This document shows positions 42,796-52,491 of a stretch of DNA of 64,000 nucleotides, in pieces; position 1 is the stretch's first letter, and each line of letters opens with the position of its first letter. The position numbers were made by a program, and so were the translations under genes. The DNA lies in assembly GCF_007954425.1 (NCBI RefSeq), contig NZ_CP042345.1, forward strand, positions 1,116,001 to 1,180,000, given 5' to 3'. The notes below the pieces were generated by a model that saw only the letters and a list, made by a program, of their open reading frames with translations, made no database searches and was not told where the DNA came from. The DNA is from Novosphingobium ginsenosidimutans (GTDB lineage Bacteria; Pseudomonadota; Alphaproteobacteria; Sphingomonadales; Sphingomonadaceae).

Positions 42796-43968
42796 CTAGC
42801 GCGGGCCGCCACCGGTCAGCGCGCCATCGGCCGCCGCAAAATAGTGCAGGATCGCAGCCTGTTCGCGCGGGCTGAGATGCGGGTTCCAGCTATCGAAGAT
42901 CAGAACTGCACGGCGCTGGTCGCTGTTGTTCCACGCCTCGTGCTCGATCGAATCGTCAAAGGCAAAGGCCTTGCCCTCCACCCACTCGCGCGTTTCATTG
43001 CCAACCCGAAAGCCGCAGCCCGGGGGGACTTCCAGCGCCAGGTGAATGATCGCCCGGGTGTTGGTTACCCCAGTATGCGGCGGGATCTTGCTGCGGGGGC
43101 GCAGGACCGAGAAAAAGGCATTGGGTGCCCGGCCGGGAATTCGTGCCAGCGGCAGCCGCGCCAGCACCGCGGCCGTCTGCGGGCAGCGATCCAGCACTGA
43201 CTGGTGCGGGTCGCCATATTCCCAGAGGAAACAGGCTGACCAGTCGAGCGAGCCGTCGAGCGGGCTCCATTCATTGTCGGGGGTGCCTTCTTCGAACCGC
43301 ACATACGGCCGGATCAGGTCACCCGGGGCATCAAGCAGCGCGCGCAGTTCGGCCTGGATCTGCGGGGTGGCAGCCTCAAGCTCATCAAGCCAGGGGAAGT
43401 GCCGGCGATCGAAATACTCGTCTTCCGGCAGAAACGGATAGAACACGCCGGCGCACTGGTTGTGATAGACTCGCCGGCGACCCAGGGCGTGGTCGACAAA
43501 GGCGCGCACGCGGCGTTCCTCGGTCTCGTCGCGGCCCGGATCGGCGGCCAGCGCCGCCTCTGCCGCAGTCGCCAGTTTGGCCCGCAGCCCTTCGCAATAG
43601 GCCTGGCCGACGGCAAGTTCGGCGGCAACCTCGGGAGCCAGACCCGGCAGCTGGGCGGCAAGCTGTTCCACCCCGCTCCAGGCAACCAGCGCCTGCGCCT
43701 CTTCACCCAGTCGCTGGTGCAGCTGCGCCAGGCGCAACTGGGCAACGAAGTCGAGCCGGTCAAGCGACAGCGCCCGGTCCAACGCGGATCGTTCCCCGAT
43801 TGGATCACCGGCCAGGCGGTGGGCATGGGCCAGATTGCGCCACAGCGGACCGGCCGCCGGATCAGCAGCAGTGGCGCGGGTGAAGGCGGCAATGGCTACC
43901 GGCGCATTGCCGGCGCGCAGTGCGGCCATCCCTTCCGCATTGGCAAGCTGGGCTGGTGTAGAAGCCAT
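42796..43968 (-). CDS. Aspartyl/asparaginyl beta-hydroxylase with N-terminal TPR region
   Basis: A 390-residue protein. Residues 1-170 are TPR-like helices (NAPVAIAAFTRATAADPAAG, GERSALDRALSLDR). The C-terminal half is the AspH-type 2-oxoglutarate/Fe(II) oxygenase: SVLRPRSKIPPHTGVTNTR supplies the first His and the Arg, and FAFDDSIEHEAWN a second His. It would hydroxylate Asp or Asn side chains in peptides or proteins, although bacterial members may use other substrates. No export signal is present, so it acts in the cytoplasm. It is divergent from the sulfotransferase-like gene and upstream of the four paralogs. Confidence 0.88.
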   Translation of the reverse strand: MASTPAQLANAEGMAALRAGNAPVAIAAFTRATAADPAAGPLWRNLAHAHRLAGDPIGERSALDRALSLDRLDFVAQLRLAQLHQRLGEEAQALVAWSGVEQLAAQLPGLAPEVAAELAVGQAYCEGLRAKLATAAEAALAADPGRDETEERRVRAFVDHALGRRRVYHNQCAGVFYPFLPEDEYFDRRHFPWLDELEAATPQIQAELRALLDAPGDLIRPYVRFEEGTPDNEWSPLDGSLDWSACFLWEYGDPHQSVLDRCPQTAAVLARLPLARIPGRAPNAFFSVLRPRSKIPPHTGVTNTRAIIHLALEVPPGCGFRVGNETREWVEGKAFAFDDSIEHEAWNNSDQRRAVLIFDSWNPHLSPREQAAILHYFAAADGALTGGGPR

Positions 43969-44047
43969 TGCAGCAAGGCTTAGAAGCGGCGCGGCGGGGC
44001 GGCAAGCGGCAGTTGCGATGCGCCGCCGCCGGCCCTAGACCCGTGGC

Positions 44048-45061
44048 ATGACTGCCGCACCCGCGTTTGACCTGACCGATGCCGAATGGCTGGCGCATCG
44101 CTATGTCGAAAGCGACGATGCGGTGCGGTTCATCCATGTGCCGCGCGCGGAGCATGAACGGCAGGCGTTCCTGATCGATAGTTTGCTGGGGGTCAGGCCC
44201 ACCGCCGCCGATCTGCCGGCGCAGGGCCTGCTGGCGCTACCGCGCGGCCGGGTGCATTTCCTGTTTCACTCGGCCTTTTGCGGATCGACCCTGCTCGCGC
44301 GGGCGTTGTCCGTGCCGGGCGTGGCGATGGGGCTCAGCGAGCCGGCAATCCTCAACGACGTTGTCGGCTTCCGGCGACGGGGCGCGCGTCCGGCCGCGGT
44401 GGCGCGCACGGCCGACCTCGCGCTGCGCTTGCTGGGCCGTCCCTTTGGGCCGGACGAAGCGGTGATCATCAAGCCGTCTAACATCATCAATCCGCTCGCC
44501 GAGCTCTTGCTGGCGCTGCAAGAGCAGGGGCAGGCGCTGTTCCTCTATGCCCCACTGGAAACCTTCCTCGTCTCAGTCGCCCGCAAGGGGCTGCACTGCC
44601 GCGCCTGGGTTCGGGAATTGCTTGAAGGCTATGTCCACGATCGTTTCATCGACCTTGGCTTTGCCCCGGAGGACTATTTCCGGCTGACTGACCTTCAGGT
44701 TGCAGCGGTTGGCTGGCTGGCGCAGCACCGGCACTTAACCACGCTGGCAAGCAAGCTGGGCGGGCGCCTGGCCAGTCTCGACGCAGACCTGCTCACCGCC
44801 CAGCCCGAGGCTGCAATTTCTGCCGTCGCGGCGCATTATGGGCTGACGCTCGATGCGGCGGCAGTCGCCGCTGGCCCGGCGTTCCAGCGCAATTCCAAAA
44901 GCGGCGCGGCCTATTCGCCGATAGAGCGCAGCGCCGACTACGCGGCCGCGCGCGCCGCCCATGGCGAGGAGATCGGCATGGTCGTGACCTGGGCCGAGGC
45001 GGTTGCCGCCAATGTTGGCCTTTCGCTGGCCGGCCCCAATCCGTTGCCGGTTCAGGCGTAG
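44048..45061 (+). CDS. P-loop sulfotransferase-like protein
   Basis: A 337-residue protein. RVHFLFHSAFCGSTLLARAL looks like the sulfotransferase PAPS 5'-phosphosulfate loop (normally xxRSGTTxL), and EAVIIKPSNIIN and LFLYAPLETFLVSVARKG resemble the strand and 3'-phosphate-loop regions. The sequence has no clear TPR part. It overlaps the TPR-sulfotransferase convergently by 10 bp and has a 79-bp divergent gap to the beta-hydroxylase. It could be an active enzyme or a degenerate relative. Confidence 0.65.
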   Translation: MTAAPAFDLTDAEWLAHRYVESDDAVRFIHVPRAEHERQAFLIDSLLGVRPTAADLPAQGLLALPRGRVHFLFHSAFCGSTLLARALSVPGVAMGLSEPAILNDVVGFRRRGARPAAVARTADLALRLLGRPFGPDEAVIIKPSNIINPLAELLLALQEQGQALFLYAPLETFLVSVARKGLHCRAWVRELLEGYVHDRFIDLGFAPEDYFRLTDLQVAAVGWLAQHRHLTTLASKLGGRLASLDADLLTAQPEAAISAVAAHYGLTLDAAAVAAGPAFQRNSKSGAAYSPIERSADYAAARAAHGEEIGMVVTWAEAVAANVGLSLAGPNPLPVQA

Positions 45062-46554
45062 CCGAACTTTTCGATCCAGGGCTGCAAGATCGGCAGGACC
45101 GGTTCGAAGTGGCGTGCGAAGGGTTCCCACTGTCCACGCCCGTCATAGAGCCCGCGCCGCACCTGGCTGGCGCTGGCCGTGGCAACCCCGCGGTCCTGCG
45201 CCGTACGATCGAAGCGTCGGAGCGATTCGTCCCAGGGCAGGTCCAGGAAGGCAGACATTGCGCGGGTGGTTCCGTCGAAATCGCGAACCAACCCATGATA
45301 ATCGACTTCATGAAAAGCCAGCGGCAGACGGTCGCGGGCCAGTTCGATCAGCCGCATCATCGCGTCATAGTGCCAGGCAGTGCGCTCAAGGCTCGTGAAT
45401 TCGAGCGCGGCACTGGTCAAGGCAAAGCTGGTGCGGAAGCAGCTGAGCACCACGTCACGCGGATCGCGGCGCATCACCAGGATACGCGCCTGCGGAAACA
45501 GGCGCGCAATCAGTGGTAACCGTGTGGCCTTGAGCGGATCCATGTCGACAAAAGTCTGTCCGGTCGGGTCGATGCCGGCCGCACGGACATGGTCCCAATA
45601 GGCCTGGGCGGGATTTGCCAACGCTGCCGCATCAAGCCCGGCCAGCCGGGTAATCCCGCCTGGTTCGGCCAGAAAGGCCCGATCTGCCTCTACCAGTGTC
45701 GGTCGCTCCTCAAGTGCCGTCACCTGGGGCAGGGAAGCGAGCACGTTCTCGACCAGAGTGGTGCCCGAGCGCGGGTATCCGAGCAGAAACACATGGCCTG
45801 CCGCAGCCCCAGTGGGGTCGGGGGGTGGCGGCTGGGCCCAGGCTGCGCGATCGGCCGCAGCAAGTTCGGCCGTGATCCGTTCGATCAAGGCGCGATGGGT
45901 TTCGCGGCTGCCGGCCGGCGGTTCATGCAGGCGGGCGAAGTCGGACTGGGCCTTGGTGTAGACGGCATAGGCGGCATCGGGTTCGGCGCAACGGGCCAAG
46001 GCATCGCCATAGGTGGTCAGGAGCTGGATCCGTTCAGGCGATGGCGGGGCGGGTAGAGCGGCCCGTGGGGCCAGGAGGTCGCGGGCAGCGGCCGCATTGC
46101 CCTGTTCGATCTCGACCGTGGCGAGCGCTGCCGCAGCAATCGCATTGTCCGGCTCCTCGGCGAGTGCGGCCTGGGCATGATGGCGGGCGCGGTCTGCCAG
46201 GCCATCGCGCGCAGCAAGGGCTGCGAGTCCGGCATGGGCGGCCGCATTGGCCGGTTCGAGCGCCAGGACCTGTTCGTAGGAGGCCCTGGCCGCAGCCATC
46301 GATCCGCCGGCATTGAGAACGAAGGCGCGCTCGAGCCAGGCTTCGGCACAGCGTGGATCGCCGCGCAGCGCGGCATCGCAATGCAGCACGGCATCGCGCA
46401 GCCGGCCCTGCTGGCGCAGCAAGCTGGCCATGCCGACCAGCGCCAGTGGATCGACCAGCGGCTCGCGCAGCAGAGCATCGAACAGCGCAGCGGCCCGGGC
46501 ATGATCGCCGGCGGCGAGCGCGGTCCAGGCCTGGGAGAGACGGCTGTCAGTCAT
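45052..46554 (-). CDS. TPR-repeat sulfotransferase
   Basis: A 500-residue protein. Residues about 1-215 are tetratricopeptide repeats (DHARAAALFDALLREPLVDP, LRDAVLHCDAALRGDPRCAE, PANAAAHAGLAALAARDG). The sulfotransferase domain begins with HVFLLGYPRSGTTLVENVL (PAPS-binding loop) and has ILVMRRDPRDVVLSCF (3'-phosphate site). Members move sulfate from PAPS to peptides, saccharides or lipids. It follows the TonB-dependent receptor by 112 bp, with a terminator in the gap. No signal peptide is seen. Confidence 0.88.
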   Translation of the reverse strand: MTDSRLSQAWTALAAGDHARAAALFDALLREPLVDPLALVGMASLLRQQGRLRDAVLHCDAALRGDPRCAEAWLERAFVLNAGGSMAAARASYEQVLALEPANAAAHAGLAALAARDGLADRARHHAQAALAEEPDNAIAAAALATVEIEQGNAAAARDLLAPRAALPAPPSPERIQLLTTYGDALARCAEPDAAYAVYTKAQSDFARLHEPPAGSRETHRALIERITAELAAADRAAWAQPPPPDPTGAAAGHVFLLGYPRSGTTLVENVLASLPQVTALEERPTLVEADRAFLAEPGGITRLAGLDAAALANPAQAYWDHVRAAGIDPTGQTFVDMDPLKATRLPLIARLFPQARILVMRRDPRDVVLSCFRTSFALTSAALEFTSLERTAWHYDAMMRLIELARDRLPLAFHEVDYHGLVRDFDGTTRAMSAFLDLPWDESLRRFDRTAQDRGVATASASQVRRGLYDGRGQWEPFARHFEPVLPILQPWIEKFGYA

Positions 46555-46605
46555 CGCGCCTGCTTCAAGGGGCAGGCGGGCATCAAGTCAAGCCGCAGGG
46601 TGGCA

Positions 46606-46642
46606 AGCAAAAGAAAGGGGGCGGACATTGCTGTCCGCCCCC
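46606..46642 (-). terminator. Intrinsic terminator after the TonB-dependent receptor gene
   Basis: On the minus strand GGGGGCGGACA, loop GCAA, TGTCCGCCCCC is followed by TTTCTTTTGC: an 11-bp perfect stem with a T-rich tail, 24 bases past the stop. It should limit read-through into the sulfotransferase gene. Confidence 0.88.
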
Positions 46643-46666
46643 GATCTTGTTTCAGGTTCTGACAGG

Positions 46667-49600
46667 TCAGAACTTGATGCGGGCCGAGACCGCGAAACGG
46701 CGACCCAGCGCGTCGTAGGTCGACGGGTAGGTGTTGCCGCTGTTGTACGAGGTCGAACCGATCGAGCTACCGACGACCGGCGGATCCTTGTCGAACAGGT
46801 TCTGGACGGCTGCGGTGAACGTCAGGTTGTCATTGACGTTGAAGCGCAGGGTCAGGTCGAACCAGTCGTAGGCACCGATCTTGCCGAAGTTGACGGTTTC
46901 ACCTTCACGGTAGCCGAAGCCAACCGGCAGCGGGCCCGTGTACGCCGGAGCAACCTGGATGATGTCATCCGGTTCCTGCTGCATGCCCGAGATGTGACGC
47001 CACAGGATCGACGCGTCCAGCTTGCCGAACGTGAAGGTGTTGCGCCACGACCACTGCCACTTCGGCTGCATCGAGCCGGTGAAGCCGCAGTTCGCGCTGT
47101 AGTAGCCGACGCATTCGCGGTCGAAGTTCAGCGGGCTGTTCACGTTGGCGTTGAAGGTCTGCGAGATCGCATAGTTCAGCACGAAGCCCGAGCTCCACTT
47201 GGCAAAGCCAAGGTCGTTCGCATAGTTCGCGATGAGGTCGATACCGCTGGTCTTCAGGCGGCCGCTGTTGCTGAGCGTCTGCGGGAGACCCAGCGTGGTG
47301 GCCGGGTCACCGTCCAGACCACCGGTCACCGGGTTACGGCGAATGGCGGTGCAGAGCGGGTCAGTGGCCGAAGCGGCAGTGACGCCGGACGGAGCCGGGC
47401 TGCCGAAGCAGGCCGCGATCACGTCGCCCGAGGTCGGAGCGCCGATTTCGTCGGTGACCTTGATGTTGCAGTAGTCAACCGAGAGCGAGAAGCCCGGCAG
47501 GAACTGCGGCTGGAACACCGCACCAACGGTCCAGGTCGTGGCCTTTTCCGGAGCGAGGGCCAGGTTGCCACCGCCGGTCGAGTTGGCCTGGGCCGCGGTC
47601 GGGTTGAGGATCGAGCCGATCGTGCCGACCGGAGCGCCCTGGGCAATACAGACCGCACGCAGGTTGGCGTTGGTGGTCGGAGCAGCGCCGGCGCAGGGGT
47701 CTGCGGCGAGGCTGGTCAGACCGGTGCTGACCGGCGAGAACAGTTCGGCAATGTTCGGGGCGCGAACGGCGCGGGCGTAGTTGCCGCGGATCTTCAGGTC
47801 GTCAACCGGTTCCCAGCTCAGACCGACCTTGTAGGTCCAGTCGTTGTTGGTGCCGCCACCGTCGATCTTCTGGCTCGAGAAGCGAGCGCCGGCTTCAAGA
47901 GTCAGGCTCTTGAAGAAGGGCTTGTCTTCGAGCAGCGGAGCGACGATTTCGCCGTAGCCTTCGTAGACCTTGTAGGCACCGAAGATGTCCGGAGCCGCGC
48001 CGCCGGCGCCGCCCAGTTCACCCGGGGTCTTCGACAGGATGTCCGAAGCCTGACGAGCAGTGTAGTTGCGGTATTCGGCACCAAGCGCGAAACCGATCGG
48101 CTCGCTGGCACCCGGCGACGAGAAGCCGAGGTCACCCGAAACAACCGCGCGGACCTGGGCCAGCGAGGTCTTCACCTGGGTGGTGCTGTCATCCGACAGG
48201 AAGTCAGCCGCCGCGGCCGAGATCGAACCAGCCGGACCGAACGGGTTCACCGGGACGCAGCCACCGGTGTTGGTGATGCAGGTCGTGGTGTTGTTGGCCA
48301 ACAGAGCCTGCCGCCAGCGCGACTGCAGGGTGTAGTTCTTGATCGCCTGGACCTTGTCCGATTCGCCGTACGAAGCCGAAAGGTCCCAGTCGATCGACGA
48401 GGTGATCGCACCGCGGGCGCCGACGCGATAGTCGAACACGGTCGAGGTGTAGTTGCTGATGCGCGGACCGACTTCAACCGCGCGACGCGACAGGTTGAAG
48501 GTGACGGTGCGGTAGTTCGGGTCGCTCGGGCCGGTCGCGGTAGCAGCGGCGGCGCAGACGGCCGGACTGTACAGCGGCACGTAGGCGCCGCCCGTTGCCG
48601 TGTTGAATGCGCAGAACTGGCTGCGCAGGGTCGCCGGCATGTAGGGGTTATTGAGGTTCATCGTCACCGAACCGCCGAACGAACCCGAAGGCGCGATGAT
48701 GGTGTCGATGGTGTTCTTAGAGAACAGCCCGCGGGTGTAGACTTCCACCGCGTCGCTGACTTCATAGTTCGCCTGAGCGAAGATGTTGTAGCGCTTAAAC
48801 GGCGTCTGGAAGATGTTGTACGGGTTGAAGTTGAAGAATGCGTAGCTCGAGCGAGCAAGGCCGGTGGCCGGATCGACCTGGCGGGTGCCGCCGTTGGCAA
48901 CGGTGCCGTCGGTGTTCGGCGTGGTGGTGCCAGCGATCAGGCCGCGGGTGCCGGTGATGCGCGAGGGAACCGTGGTGCCCGAACCGCCCAGCGTGCCGGT
49001 GTACGAATCGATCCCGAAGACCGAGAAGTCACGGCCGCCCTGATAGACCGGGTCCGATTCCTGGTAGCCGACGCTGAGCACGGCGTTGCCGCGGCCGTCA
49101 TCGAAGTTCGCACCGATGGTGAGGTCAGCGCGCAGGTAGTTTCCGTCACCCTGCTGGGTGATCTGTTCGCCGAGCGACAGGTCGATGCCGGCGAAGTCCT
49201 TCTTGGTGACGAAGTTGACGACGCCGGTGATGGCGTCCGCACCATAGGTGGTCACGGCCGCACCGGTCAGCGCGTCAACACGGCTGACGAGGGCGAGCGG
49301 GATGTTGTTGAGGTCGACGCGGCCCTGAAGGTCGGCCGGGACAATGCGGTTGCCGTCGAGCAGCACGATGTTGCGGTTCGAGCCGAGACCACGAAGGTCG
49401 ACATACGAAGAACCGCCGTTACCGTTGTTCACGGCCGTACCGATGTTCGGGACGATGCCGGGCACTTCACGCAGGACTTCTTCCGCGGTGTTCGACTGCT
49501 TGAGTTCGATCGCGTCCGAAGTGGTGACGTTGACCGGGTTGGCCTGTTCGAGGTTAGGGTTGCGGATCAGCGAGCCGGTAACGACGATCGTCTGATCGGC

Positions 49601-49723
49601 GGCATCATCTTCCGCGTCCTGCGCAAAGACGGCAGTCGAGGAAAGCATGGCGACGGCAGAGCCGGCCAGAGCCAGCGACTGCAGGCAGGTCGCGCCCGAA
49701 AGCGATTTCTTGGTGGTTTTCAC
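46667..49723 (-). CDS. TonB-dependent outer-membrane receptor
   Basis: A 1018-residue receptor. A signal peptide (LQSLALAGSAVAMLSSTAVF-AQ) is followed by the TonB box-like QTIVVTGSLIR, a plug domain (to about 180: SNTAEEVLREVPGIV, YVDLRGLGSNRNIVLLDGNR, TTYGADAITGVVNF) and a large 22-strand-type barrel ending in ARIKF with a terminal Phe. It imports a large or scarce substrate using TonB energy. It heads a minus-strand set with the TPR-sulfotransferase. Codon use is strongly biased, so it is probably highly expressed. Substrate unknown. Confidence 0.95.
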   Translation of the reverse strand: MKTTKKSLSGATCLQSLALAGSAVAMLSSTAVFAQDAEDDAADQTIVVTGSLIRNPNLEQANPVNVTTSDAIELKQSNTAEEVLREVPGIVPNIGTAVNNGNGGSSYVDLRGLGSNRNIVLLDGNRIVPADLQGRVDLNNIPLALVSRVDALTGAAVTTYGADAITGVVNFVTKKDFAGIDLSLGEQITQQGDGNYLRADLTIGANFDDGRGNAVLSVGYQESDPVYQGGRDFSVFGIDSYTGTLGGSGTTVPSRITGTRGLIAGTTTPNTDGTVANGGTRQVDPATGLARSSYAFFNFNPYNIFQTPFKRYNIFAQANYEVSDAVEVYTRGLFSKNTIDTIIAPSGSFGGSVTMNLNNPYMPATLRSQFCAFNTATGGAYVPLYSPAVCAAAATATGPSDPNYRTVTFNLSRRAVEVGPRISNYTSTVFDYRVGARGAITSSIDWDLSASYGESDKVQAIKNYTLQSRWRQALLANNTTTCITNTGGCVPVNPFGPAGSISAAAADFLSDDSTTQVKTSLAQVRAVVSGDLGFSSPGASEPIGFALGAEYRNYTARQASDILSKTPGELGGAGGAAPDIFGAYKVYEGYGEIVAPLLEDKPFFKSLTLEAGARFSSQKIDGGGTNNDWTYKVGLSWEPVDDLKIRGNYARAVRAPNIAELFSPVSTGLTSLAADPCAGAAPTTNANLRAVCIAQGAPVGTIGSILNPTAAQANSTGGGNLALAPEKATTWTVGAVFQPQFLPGFSLSVDYCNIKVTDEIGAPTSGDVIAACFGSPAPSGVTAASATDPLCTAIRRNPVTGGLDGDPATTLGLPQTLSNSGRLKTSGIDLIANYANDLGFAKWSSGFVLNYAISQTFNANVNSPLNFDRECVGYYSANCGFTGSMQPKWQWSWRNTFTFGKLDASILWRHISGMQQEPDDIIQVAPAYTGPLPVGFGYREGETVNFGKIGAYDWFDLTLRFNVNDNLTFTAAVQNLFDKDPPVVGSSIGSTSYNSGNTYPSTYDALGRRFAVSARIKF

Positions 49724-49983
49724 AGGTCAGTCCCTCTGTAGATCCCGTGGATTTCCCCACGAGGATTCCTGATCATCCGATCCCCGGGCAGGGCACAGCC
49801 CCCGCCAAGATTGCGGATAGATGAACGGCTCATGGCGAAAAGGGGCGGGGCGGGCAAAGCATTTCGGCCGGATAACCGCAATCATTGCAGCTATGTTGCA
49901 AGGCTGCCACAGGCCAACACCGAAAGCGTAATATAATTACAACAGCAGCAAAATCAGCGTAATTCTGAAACGCGGAACGGTTG
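49724..49983. other. Leader/promoter region of the TonB-dependent receptor
   Basis: This 260-bp gap lies between the M23 peptidase stop and the receptor start, both genes on the minus strand. Its distal half (49921-49960) is unusually AT-rich (TAATATAATTAC), the likeliest place for the receptor promoter. A small GTGG/CCAC inverted repeat (49747-49760) lies just before the start codon. No gene is seen. Confidence 0.45.
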
Positions 49984-50850
49984 TCATGGCTTCGGCATTG
50001 CTGGCATCGGCGGCACGAAGAGTTCCGCATCAAGCCGGGACTCACGCCATTTCAGGCTCCAGTGTAGGTGCGGCCCGGTCGCCCGTCCGGTCATGCCGAT
50101 CCGGCCAATGAACTGCCCCTGCCGCACCACATCGCCAGTCGCCACCGCATGGGCCGAACAGTGCAGGAAGGCACTGTTGAGCCCCATGCCGTGATCGATC
50201 ATCAGCAACCGGCCCTCAAGCGTGAACGGACTGTCCGCCGCCAGCATCACCACGCCGTCGGCCGGAGCAACAAACGGGGTCCCGCTGGTACCGGTCGCGA
50301 TATCGGTGCCTGAGTGATAGCTACCAGGAGTGCCGTTGTAGATCCGCTGCGAACCGAAGAGGCCGGACAGGCGACCGATCACCGGCCAGATCATCTTTTG
50401 CCGCCAGCCTTCGCTTAGCCGCTCGACGCTGCGCGCGGCATTGATCTGGGCCAGCTCGGCAGCACGGCGGCGGGCGAATTCCTCGCTCGGCGGCGAGCCG
50501 GGGCGCGGGCCAAGCGGAATGTGCTCGATCTTCCAGGCTCGGCTGGCAATCGGAATGGCATAGTCGTCCAGCGTGCCGTCTGCGCTTTCTGCCATCAACC
50601 GCGCGATCGGACCGGCATCGCGATCAAAGGCGATCAGGAAGCGGCCATCGGGGGCTATCCGCACCGCCTTGCCATTAAGCGCTAGATGCGCCGTGCCGCG
50701 CGGCACCGTCCCGCGGGCCCAGCCGCCCTGCACAAGCTGCCCGGTCAAGGCAAAGGGTTCCGCCGGCTGATCGGCTAGCGCGCGCCAACCCCCTGCCATG
50801 CCCAGTCCGGCTAGACCGGCCCCGCCCAGGATCAGCCCGCGGCGGTCCAC
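49984..50850 (-). CDS. M23 family metallopeptidase (peptidoglycan endopeptidase-like)
   Basis: A 288-residue exported protein. The N-terminus MDRRGLILGGAGLAGLGMAGG resembles a Tat signal lacking the second Arg context, or a Sec signal. A beta-rich N-terminal domain is followed by the LytM/M23 domain: YHSGTDIATG (zinc His and Asp) and TGPHLHWSLKW (HxH), preceded by GVVMLAADSP and ALLMIDHG-like strands. It would cut peptidoglycan cross-bridges in the periplasm, or act as an amidase activator. It is 12 bp after the DUF2093 gene. Confidence 0.9.
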   Translation of the reverse strand: MDRRGLILGGAGLAGLGMAGGWRALADQPAEPFALTGQLVQGGWARGTVPRGTAHLALNGKAVRIAPDGRFLIAFDRDAGPIARLMAESADGTLDDYAIPIASRAWKIEHIPLGPRPGSPPSEEFARRRAAELAQINAARSVERLSEGWRQKMIWPVIGRLSGLFGSQRIYNGTPGSYHSGTDIATGTSGTPFVAPADGVVMLAADSPFTLEGRLLMIDHGMGLNSAFLHCSAHAVATGDVVRQGQFIGRIGMTGRATGPHLHWSLKWRESRLDAELFVPPMPAMPKP

Positions 50851-50862
50851 GTCGGGGCTGAC

Positions 50863-51066
50863 TCAGCCCCGGCCCAGCAGGTGGCGGGTTGCGATTTCGG
50901 GCGAAGCATAGGCCTCTTGGCGCTCCACGCTCCAGTATCGCAAGGCTTCAAGGGCAATGGCTTCACCACTCGCGGCGCAGACCACGTGTTTGCCGGGCGT
51001 CAGCACGCGGAAACCGTTGGCCTGATAGAACAAGGTGGCGGGGCGATCGGAAGAAGACATCAGCAT
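50863..51066 (-). CDS. DUF2093 small protein
   Basis: A 67-residue protein matching DUF2093: LFYQANGFRVLTPGKHVVCA and ALEALRYWSVERQEAYAS are the conserved segments. It is a short cytoplasmic protein of unknown function, limited to alphaproteobacteria. It is located between xseA and the M23 gene on the same strand, a recurring arrangement. Confidence 0.85.
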   Translation of the reverse strand: MLMSSSDRPATLFYQANGFRVLTPGKHVVCAASGEAIALEALRYWSVERQEAYASPEIATRHLLGRG

Positions 51067-51093
51067 GAGCGCAATCCTAGCCGGTTGAGGCGG

Positions 51094-52491
51094 CTAGAGC
51101 AATTTGCCCTGTTCGGGCGGTGTTGCCTTGGGCGCGGACCTGGCACGGCTGGGCGCGGGCGGGGTATCGCCGGGCACCACTTTCAGCTCCCCATCTCGGA
51201 AGTGCAGCAACAGGCTGGCCTCGTTTGCGGCGGCGGCGAGACTCGTCAGCGTTGCGCCACCCGCGCCAGTTACCCGGACATAGCCGCGTTGCAGCACGGC
51301 ATCGGGATTCAGCGAGGCATGGAGCCGGGCGAGGCCGGCAAGCCGCTCCTGCGCGCGGTCGAGCCGGGCCGATAGCAACGGCAGCGACAGGCGGCCGCCA
51401 ACCCGCTCGTAATTGCCGCGCGCCAGGTGCGTGCGATCGACCAGCCCGCGGCGCAGCCGTTCGGCCGCCTGGTCAAGCCGCTGGGCGTGCGGGCTGAACA
51501 GCGCCTGCGGCCTGGGCAGGCGCTCGGCCCGGGCCTGCAGCCGCTCCCGCCCTAGTTGCAACGGACGGTTGACCGCACGGCGCTTGCGCAAGGCCAGCTC
51601 CGCCAGTTGCTGGGCCAGGTCCTCGCGTACCGGTACGGCAATCTCCGCAGCCGCGGTCGGGGTAGGTGCCCGCAGGTCCGAGGCGAAATCGATCAGAGTC
51701 GTATCCGTCTCGTGCCCCACAGCGGAAATGATCGGGATCGGGCAATCCGCCACGGCCCGGACCACCACTTCCTCGTTGAAGCACCACAGATCCTCGATCG
51801 AGCCGCCGCCGCGCGCAACGATGACCAGGTCCGGCCGGGGAGTGGGACCGTCTGATGGCAAGGCTCCGAAACCGCGCACCGCCGCCGCCACCTGCTCGGC
51901 TGCGCCCTGGCCCTGGACGAGTACCGGCCAGACCAGCACGTGGACCGGGAATCGATCAGCCAGGCGGTGGAGGATGTCGCGGATCACTGCCCCGGTTGGC
52001 GAGGTGACCACGCCGATTACGCGCGGCAGGAAGGGCAGGCGACGCTTGCGGGCGGGATCGAACAGCCCCTCGGCCTCAAGCCGCGCCTTGGTCTTCGCCA
52101 GCAGCGCCAGCAGGGCGCCTTCACCGGCAATTTCCATCCGGTCGATCACCACCTGATAGTTCGAACGGCCCGGATAGGTGGTCAGCTTGCCGGTGACGAT
52201 TACCTCGACCCCGTCCTCGGGCTGAAAACCCAGCCGCTGGGCGTTCCCGCGCCACATCACCCCGTCGATCCGGGCATTCTCGTCCTTCAAGGACAGGTAG
52301 AGGTGGCCCGAGGCAGCGCGCTTGACCCCCGAAAGCTCGCCTCGGATGCGGACAAAGCCGAAGCGGTCCTCGACCACGCGTTTCAGCGCAGCAGATATTT
52401 CGCTGACCGAGAGGGCAGCGGCGTTGTCGCCGGCAGCGTCCTTCGCTACCAGCCCGGCGTCTTCATCGTATTCTTCAAAAGGACCGGGCAT
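51094..52491 (-). CDS. xseA: Exodeoxyribonuclease VII large subunit
   Basis: A 465-residue protein started at the ATG at 52491 ([18 protein letters not shown]); a longer open frame upstream is a shadow of purD. The N-terminal OB-fold ([20 protein letters not shown]) is followed by the catalytic region with [17 protein letters not shown] and [14 protein letters not shown]. Helical coiled-coil regions and a C-terminal [10 protein letters not shown] follow. With XseB (not here) it degrades single-stranded DNA. Its start codon overlaps that of divergent purD. Confidence 0.96.
   Translation of the reverse strand: MPGPFEEYDEDAGLVAKDAAGDNAAALSVSEISAALKRVVEDRFGFVRIRGELSGVKRAASGHLYLSLKDENARIDGVMWRGNAQRLGFQPEDGVEVIVTGKLTTYPGRSNYQVVIDRMEIAGEGALLALLAKTKARLEAEGLFDPARKRRLPFLPRVIGVVTSPTGAVIRDILHRLADRFPVHVLVWPVLVQGQGAAEQVAAAVRGFGALPSDGPTPRPDLVIVARGGGSIEDLWCFNEEVVVRAVADCPIPIISAVGHETDTTLIDFASDLRAPTPTAAAEIAVPVREDLAQQLAELALRKRRAVNRPLQLGRERLQARAERLPRPQALFSPHAQRLDQAAERLRRGLVDRTHLARGNYERVGGRLSLPLLSARLDRAQERLAGLARLHASLNPDAVLQRGYVRVTGAGGATLTSLAAAANEASLLLHFRDGELKVVPGDTPPAPSRARSAPKATPPEQGKLL

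Noticed and set aside
46628..49741. A 1037-codon open frame on the plus strand, antisense to the whole TonB-dependent receptor gene
   Set aside because: Its sequence is low-complexity, rich in Arg, Val, Asp and Gly with no domain or signal, and it arises because the receptor gene is GC-rich with biased codons that suppress antisense stops. The receptor strand has a full domain order.
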